DNA from: Ectocarpus siliculosus
Taxonomy: Eukaryota; Sar; Phaeophyceae; Ectocarpales; Ectocarpaceae
Length of the DNA stretch: 63,092 bases
Direction: 5' to 3'
Assembly: GCA_000310025.1 (NCBI GenBank)
Contig: FN649740.1
Location: 3,240,839 to 3,303,930 of the forward strand
Notes under the pieces: generated by a model
Seen by the model: the letters and a program-made list of their open reading frames with translations, nothing else
Database searches by the model: none
Told to the model about the DNA's origin: nothing
Position numbers and translations under genes: made by a program
Shown: piece by piece, positions 56,157 through 63,092 of the stretch
How positions within the stretch are numbered: the first letter of the stretch is position 1
Layout of the letters: the number at the start of each line of letters is the position of its first letter

Positions 56157-58891
56157 ACACGTGAACACTTTTGGTAACAACACCGCGGACAAATAATAAC
56201 GAGTATTCTAAGGTTAAAGTATGTAGCAGCAAGCGGTTGTTGCTTGTTTGGTTTACGTATTTATTTTAGTTACACAGCAGTCATCCAGCCCGCTTTTGCT
56301 TGGATTGTGGTCGGTTGAGGATTGTATCACTACTTTCTGCTGGTGTCCTGTGCAATCGATCTTCTTGTGACTGTTCTCGTCTTCGGCGTCCTCAAGTTTT
56401 TGGTACCAGTAACGTAAAGCTTCTGGTCGCCGGTTCTGGCGTCTGCTCAGCGTCCTCTTGGGCACTCACACTTTGCGCTTACATATTCAACGTAGCGTTA
56501 CCTATGTGCCACGAGTAGTGTGTACTTCAATTCAACACTGGTGCCAACAATGTTTCGTAATGGACAGATGCATGGACCCATGATCCGCAGCGTTTTATTT
56601 TGTCTGGAACATAACCTGCCACGCGTGCGTGCGATGTGGCGTTCTTGTTCTTTTGCGTGTGTTGTTTGTCATCCCACCATGCTGTGGTGTCTGCTGCGTG
56701 GCTTTGTGTGGCGGTTGTTGTTTGCCGCGTGGTTTGTGTGGCCGAGAATAAGAAGATATTGATACCTTTGATACTTGTGCTACATAACAAGCAGCTGTGA
56801 TGTAGTTGCATTTGCCCGCGACCGAGGGGCTCTCCAACATCTTGGACAAAGCCGCCGGGCGTTGTTGAAACGAGCTAACTCTTGGAAACATAACGTCTGT
56901 ATCTACACAAATCCATGCGCGGATTTGGGGGCGGCAGTGTGACCACGTACGGCGTCCACTTCAGTTGGACCGTTCGGTGCGGATGTTATTAATATAATAG
57001 GAGGTCTACTTAGCAGATGAGTGAGGCAGACCGGAACGAACGGTGTGTTTGTTTGTAGTGAAAACACCACACATTTTTTTTTTACATTCATTCGGTTGAA
57101 ACGAAACCCACAACAAAAAATAAATGAAATGAAGCTCTCTCGTCGCCAACTTGAATTTCGGCGACGCAAGATGTTGTTGTGTCCTTGGGTCGTTGATTTT
57201 TTGTTTCAGGCGTTCGCTGACTAAAGATATGCATAAATTATTATTTACCACCACAAGAAGAAGCGTCCCCGCACGCTTCATCTGTGAACAGATTATCGGC
57301 GCCCGCCCATGTTTTCGTTTTCCGCGGGCATTTTTTTTTTGTTCGAGTATTGGTTGGAACCACGCCTTCCTTGTACCCAAAGCCACCACGTGTGATCGTG
57401 TTGCTGTATGGATAGATAGGATGATGCTGTGGTTTTCTCGTTTTGCTCTGCGGCGGCATTTATTGTCTGCTGTTCCGAGACCCTTAAAACACAGCGCGGG
57501 ATTGTCTGGACACCACAATTTGTCCACAACCCAAGATATTAATTAGGAAGCAACGCTCGTCATCCCGCACGGCACAGCAGTATAGCGGTGCTCTCGTCCA
57601 CTTGCTCGTGCTGTTTGTGCACAGCACTCGACTACAACCTGACGCGATCTGTCGTCGGACCCACCCGCGTCCAACCCATCAATCCACACGATACCGCAAC
57701 TAATTGTCCGTTTTCACCGCCTCAACAGACATACTGTATATAAATAAATACTCCGGCGGCAGCAGTCCTTCCTGCCATTGTCCCTGAACCCTGTCCTACA
57801 CTGCGGTCAAAACTTCGTGTGCATCCACCCCTTTGCCTCGAACGGGGTATCGTTCGCGGAGCGGTCACTCTTTGGTGTTGGTTGGTTCCATTTTTGAAGA
57901 CGGCGCACACGGGCGGGCCACCGTAAAACACGGCAGATTACCCAAGACATCCAAGATTCTATCAGACTGCAGTAGTAGTGTAGGGTAACGATCACTGGAT
58001 GTCGGTATTCGTTGATCATGCACGCCTATGCGCGCCTAGGTTTGCTGGTAACGACACTCACACCTATGTAGCTCCATCCGAGGTGCCGGAGCAGGAAGGC
58101 CTCTGCTGGGCGAGGGGCATTCGTTGTCGAGGGGCATCAGGGGGCGTATAAGGGAACCAAACGTCTATTTTTCGTCACCAGGCCCTCTCCTCTTGAGAAA
58201 ATATCAAAATATCGGATTAGTTCCTTCTCCGTCTTCACTTCCGAGCTCATTTCATCGTCAGCAAGAGGCCCAAGCGAGTATATTCACAGATAATTATGCA
58301 CATGAGGCCAAATCTACAGGCGCGAGTGACGCGTTCCCTTCCCCAGCAAGCAGCAGTCCTACGGCCGCGCCGTCAGTCGTCGCCACCACCCCAAATAAAC
58401 ACCCCGGATGCGGGGATTCGGAGAACAAATTCGGTAAACCGGCAAATAACCTACTCTTTAGTAGGGTAATGATGCTCCGCCCGAAATTAACCGAAACCAC
58501 ACACACCCGCCGGAAGAGACGAAAAAAGATTGGAGGGATAGAACGCTGCTGCTGTACGCGTGCGCCCTCACACATGTCAGGTCCCTCCTTCCTCCTGTCC
58601 CCTCTTGCTCCGACACTTACTTCAGCAGCTCGCAGCAGCAGAGGCGATCAAACGTCGCCAACGAAGACCGTTCGTTTTCCCGAACACCAAACGCCGCCGC
58701 CCGCCGCCCGCCGCTGCCGCCGGCTTCATGTTCGAACGAACGTGGTGGTAGTGCCCCGCCGATGCGCGCGGTTGTTTGTTGATCCGAGAGCGCGCAGATT
58801 TTTGCCTTCGAGCAGCACAGCAGCAGTGAGTGACGAGGAGCGCGACTGACCCGCAAGGTTTTTCCCACCACATCTTGACAACGAACGATCG
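56157..58891. other. Intergenic, no gene recognised
   Basis: This is the region between the kinase stop and the next ATG. Short ORFs have no domain. TATATAAATAAATAC near 57735 is AT-rich but not assigned. The long ORF 58124-58849 ends 43 bases before the next start codon and probably lies in 5' untranslated sequence. Confidence 0.4.
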
Positions 58892-61800
58892 ATGTCGCCC
58901 AGCGCGCTCAGCTTCGCGGAAGGAAACCTCGCGTCTCTTCAGGCTTGCCAGCAGGTGGCGCTGTCGTCGCTTCACAGGCTGACCGCCGTATCGGGAGTGC
59001 TTCAAGTCCAACGGAGGTGTTTCGACATAGTGTACCGAAAGGTTCAATATGAGGCAAGTAAGAGACAAAAACAAAAAAACAAATATGAAGCAAGTAAGAG
59101 CACGGCAAGTCCAATAATAATAGGAGATCAGGGGGAGCCCTGCGCCCCCTTCTTATCCACAATATCTGGGTCGTTTTATTGAGTTGGTCTTCATTAAGGA
59201 AGCGTGTAGTGTCGCCGCCTATTTTGGATGGATCCTCTTCAGCGCTCTAGACGTCACACGTATCTTTCTCGTGTACTACAATATTTACATCAGATCCCAG
59301 TCAGTGATAAAACACAGACGACCAGAAGGGACCACCCATCGTTGGATCAAGCTGTTTTCTGAAGGTTATTTGCACATGCAATGCGTGGTGGGTCTTCGCA
59401 TCAAATAGACTACAAGTTGCGGTTCCGGTCTTACGCCGTTCCGGCCTCTTCTGAGAACCTGAAACATATGCCGTACTGTAGTACCGATTCACCTGACGCG
59501 GACGCCCCCCTCCTGTGGCGGTAGTCAAATACACTTCAAGCAGTGGAGGATCCAACAGCAGCAAATAAGAATATATATGTAATGTAAAATGGGTAGTCTT
59601 TCTGTGTTTTACTTTATGTTTCCTAATAAAAATGTAGAGGTTGTGTAGAGCGAACAAGACACAGCAAACCACCACCACCCCGGCCACCAAACAACAGGCA
59701 GTCCACTCACTGCTGTTCTGTGATGTACATACCGGTCACGTTGTACTCCTATGTTGCAGCATAGTGGTATGTATGTGTCAAGGAAACAGTGGGGCCCCAT
59801 CACTTTCCCCGCTCGGTGCGCCATGGTTACAAGTGACAGCGACCGAACAGTTCACGATAATCAAAGACGCAAGTCAACAGTATGATGCATGAAGTAGTGT
59901 AGTACACCGTCCCAACCGCCGTATTCCTCCTATGTTGTAACCTGAAAACCGGCCTGTGTACCCAACCCGTTCCGCTGCATGCAACAGATCAACGCCAAGT
60001 CGGGTGAGCTGTACGCTGCCCTGGATCGGAAGCTGCTTGCCCTGGACGAAGTGCAGGTATATAGACTAATAAAATAATGGCAAAAGCAACGACAATACAT
60101 AATAGTTTATGGTTGGGAAGGACAAGTTGGGAAGGAAGTAAAGCATAGGCCGTATTTTCTGCTGTCGTCCAGTTTGTTGTTTGTGTCAGTCCGTTGTTGC
60201 GAGACAAAAGAACTGCTTGTTGTTATGCTTTGATGAATACCACATCAAGAGCATGCAAGTGTTGGCGGTGTCACCTTCCTAAATGTGGAGTAGGCACGTT
60301 ATTGCTCTCGCTTTTCCGCGTCTCCAAACAGACGCGTGGTGACCGAATGGTGAAAATCGTACAGAAATACAAACCCTAAACGAGCGCCGCCCCCGTCCTC
60401 CCTCGCCCTTGCCGAAAACAAACGAATGGACGACAAACCGAAAAATCCCGCATCGTTGTCGTCTAGAATCGAACGGGCAAGACGTTAGCCGACGACGACG
60501 TCCGAAGGCTGATCGTCGTTACTGCGGACTGCCAGGTCGTCGAGGAGACAATCAAGTACGTATGTATCTGCAGCTTCTGTACATCATGCATTTTTATGCC
60601 CCGCCGGTGTTCGCTTTTCGCGTTGTTTGGAGGTGTGTGTATCGCCGCCGTGTGCTACCCCTTGTTTCGAGGTAGAAGGCAAAGGCAAAAGCGTGTCGCC
60701 CTTGTCGGTGCGGGGGGATGCGTGTTTTCTGTCGAGAGACAACTGGTTTCCTTCTGGGCCTTTGGTCGTTTCGATTGCCGTTTCGTTCTTGTCCAATCCT
60801 ACGACACCACCTACGATGAGTGGAAGACGCTCCCTGAGTTTTGTGCCAAGTCACAGGTTCAATCCTGGACCGGAGTTTAACAGAACGTTAGTCCGCATTT
60901 TCAGCACACAACACACACGGCGCTGACAGGAAGGCTTGTCGTTCAGCCCGGGGGGTCGGGGGCAGGGTGGTAGAGTGATTGCCTTCAGTGACCTGATCCC
61001 CCGTGTGTCTCGATCGTGTCCACGTGCCACCAACACACGCCATCACCTATTTCTTCGTTTCTCAGTGGCACGCATCCCTCCCCCCCCTATCGTTTCTGCG
61101 CTGCCTCTACTACTACTGAATGTGCCTCGCAAACGGGGGGAAACGACGCGTAACTGATGGGACAAACGCCTGACGCAGGAGCATTGAGGCAGGCATCGAA
61201 GACCTGCACAGCCTGAACCAAGGAACCCACGCCGTTTACGAGAACAACAACAACGGCAACACCGCCAGCAGTGGTAGCAGCACCGGCAGGAGAACCGGCA
61301 GCGGTGGCGGCGGCGGCGGCGGCGACACCCCTGCAGTCGGCGGTAGCTGCATGTTTCTCACCCCTTCCGCTCGAACCGTCGACGCCACGGGCGGCTTGGC
61401 GCCCGCAGCCCCGGGTACCCACGATGGCGGCCGCTGGAGCGGTTCTCAACACCAAGTTCGCGTTTCAGGGGGGCGGCCGTGGGAGGGAGTTCTGGGTTAC
61501 AACGACAGCGGCAGCAGAACCCGCCCAGGACGTGGCGGCGGCCGCGGCGGCGGCGGTTGGCTGGTGTTTGAGCAATGTTGGGGAGGAGAAGCTCCTCCGA
61601 ACCACGGGGGGGCTGAAGCAGCTGCTCCGACCAAGGCGGGGACGGTGTCAGTGGGAACGTCACCGGCCGCGCGAATGACGAGTTCGCGTTACCAGCATCA
61701 GCAGCAACAGCAGCAGCAGCAGCGGCACGACCACCACCACCACCACCACCGCAGGTACTAAAAATAGCCCGTGCGTTTTGTTCCGGGCTGGGCAGGATTT

Positions 61801-62144
61801 TGGACTGCAGGCTCTCGTGTTTGGCGGACCCCTTGGCTTGGAGGTAGGGGGGGGTCTACCCTGGTGATTCATGATGGTGTTGGTGCGGTCATATGCGCGA
61901 TGATGGGGGCATCCCCCCGTCCCGTATCCCCGGCCTCGGTGCACGAGGCGTTTTCGCCATGCGGCGACACTAGTTTGTCGACGCCAAGTTCGACCCTGAA
62001 CACGCTTTCATTGACCAGTCTGACCCCCCCCCCCCCCCTTCCCTCATGCGCAACCACCACACCTCCCCTATTGTGTTCGACCCCCTTTTCAGGCCCCGTG
62101 GCAATGCCTTGGAACGCCAACGCCTGCTCGGTCGAGGAGGCACC
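58892..62144 (+). CDS. Unrecognised gene, helical N-terminus and low-complexity C-terminus
   Basis: Exons whose phases agree: 58892-59053, 59988-60056, 60467-60555, 61179-61754 and 62093-62144. ATG at 58892 is in CGATCGATGTCG. The first donor is best read as GAG|GCAAGT, a GC-AG intron; AAG|GTTCAA 12 bases earlier is the GT alternative, also phase 0. The first 110 residues are helical (SLQACQQVALSSLHRL; SGELYAALDRKLLALDEVQ; DDDVRRLIVVTADCQVVEE), likely a small coiled coil. The rest is Asn-, Gly-, Gln- and His-rich. The gene continues to an unresolved last exon (see 62560). No family is recognised, so no function is proposed. Confidence 0.55.
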
Positions 62145-62559
62145 GTGAGTGATTTCGTGGAGAGGGGGGCGGGTAGCAGGGATTGTTGCGCACCAACACG
62201 AAAGCGTTGTAGAAGAATTGATTGGCCCGTGCAGCACAACAGGGGGGGGTGGAGGATAAGGAGGCGTTTCGGTGGCCGCGGGTAGATGGTGGTAGACAAC
62301 AGGTGCGTCGTGATCTCTGTCTTGTGTTGCTGTCGCCGTTGCTTGAGTTGGCCGGGGTTTTTTTTTCTCACTGTGAAGAACGATTTCGTTTTGTCATTCG
62401 CAGCGTGGGTCTTTTTTCCTAAACCCAAGCAGCTCGGCCCGGCGTCCCTCTTGTGCACGTGTGCCCCTCCAACACGCGCACACGTTCTCGCCCGCCCACG
62501 TCATCACCACCCTGCTGTATTTTGGAGCAGAACCCCCCTCAACAGCGCACTCCGTTCAG

Positions 62560-63092
62560 GCTCCAAGTACCACATGGACATCATCCTCGTCAACAGCAGC
62601 AGCGGCGGGTGCAACTAGAGGACACGCTGCAGCGACAGCAACACCAGCAACACCAGATACTCCGGCGACAGCAGCAGCAGCAGCAGCAGCAGTGGAGGTT
62701 TCAGCACGCGCAGCAGCCCCGACAGCAACAGCAGTCCAGGCAGGAGCATAGCCGGCAGCATGCCGCCCTTAACGGTCACCGCGCCCCTGAAACTTCTCCG
62801 CGGAGGTCGGACAACAAGCGGGAGGGGGCGGAGGCAACAACGGGACGCCTTCTTGCCGGCAGCAGGAGCGGCGACGGCGGCACCGGCACACGCACAGCGG
62901 CGATCCCGCCTTCCGCCGTCATGCAACGCAACGGCACTCCTGAGCAACGCAACAGCACTCCTGATAGGGCCCGAGGCGCAGAAAGAGCCTGTCAAAGCGT
63001 GGCGGAACCGGGTGGATGCGGCAATGTGGGCGGGGTGCAGGGGCACGGGCGTCGGGGAGAAAATACGGTGGAGGTGAAGCCGCCGGCTCCGT
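62560..63092 (+). other. Candidate terminal exon of the preceding gene, frame unresolved
   Basis: An acceptor GTTCAG|GCT is at 62559/62560. The phase-0 continuation from 62144 gives a 63-codon Ala/Thr-rich tail ending TAG near 62751. The frame with the most GC-rich third positions (SKYHMDIILVNSSSGGC) stops at 62618. A glutamine-rich frame stays open to the window edge. The sequence does not decide between them. Confidence 0.3.

Noticed and set aside
58124..58849. 241-codon plus-strand ORF just before the ATG at 58892
   Set aside because: It has low complexity and no domain, and it ends 43 bases before the better supported start; it probably lies in 5' untranslated sequence.

Overview
This is a eukaryotic nuclear window: interrupted genes with GT-AG introns, exons whose third codon positions are strongly GC-rich, long introns packed with repeats, and many CAG/CTG and CT microsatellites. 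Gene structure, repeat content and the families present would fit a stramenopile such as a brown alga, but no marker gene fixes the species. A run of 100 Ns (24319-24418) marks an assembly gap.

Host genes, left to right. 135-5238 (minus) and 28901-32618 (plus) are head-to-head paralogues: small predicted type I membrane proteins with a signal peptide, a cysteine-containing ectodomain and one C-terminal membrane helix. 37533-44625 (minus) is an F-box gene starting with a lipidation-type MGGCSS terminus. 45083-45394 and 47687-48624 (plus) are a candidate first exon and a small two-exon gene. 49028-56156 (plus) is a phosphatidylinositol-phosphate kinase; seven of the eight joins among its nine exons agree in reading phase. 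58892 onward (plus) is an unrecognised gene with a helical N-terminal part and a low-complexity C-terminal part; its end is unresolved.

Between the two paralogues lies a block of mobile DNA. 5569-11262 is a young LTR element with near-identical LTRs and a 5-bp target duplication, encoding only a Copia-like Gag. 11467-20254 is an older Ty3/Gypsy-type element with Gag (CCHC), protease, reverse transcriptase, RNase H, integrase and a terminal chromodomain, broken by several frameshifts and stops. Between its nucleocapsid and protease, in one uninterrupted reading frame with the protease, sits a NADAR (YbiA/DUF1768-type) domain, an enzyme family known to act on ADP-ribose adducts. This is the most unusual feature of the window. 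Next to it, 21.6-26.3 kb holds at least six decayed copies, in both orientations, of the C-terminal part of a ubiquitin-specific protease domain.

Smaller elements can be dissected by comparing copies inside the window. A 221-bp TA-flanked inverted-repeat element occurs intact at 46662-46882 and, at 2178-2723, with a 320-bp tRNA-derived SINE inserted in it. A 1.08-kb inverted-repeat element in an intron of the second paralogue carries an ORF that shares a domain with the 3' end of the Gypsy element. A 615-bp inverted-repeat element (45749-46363) is filled with short C-run/G-run palindromes.
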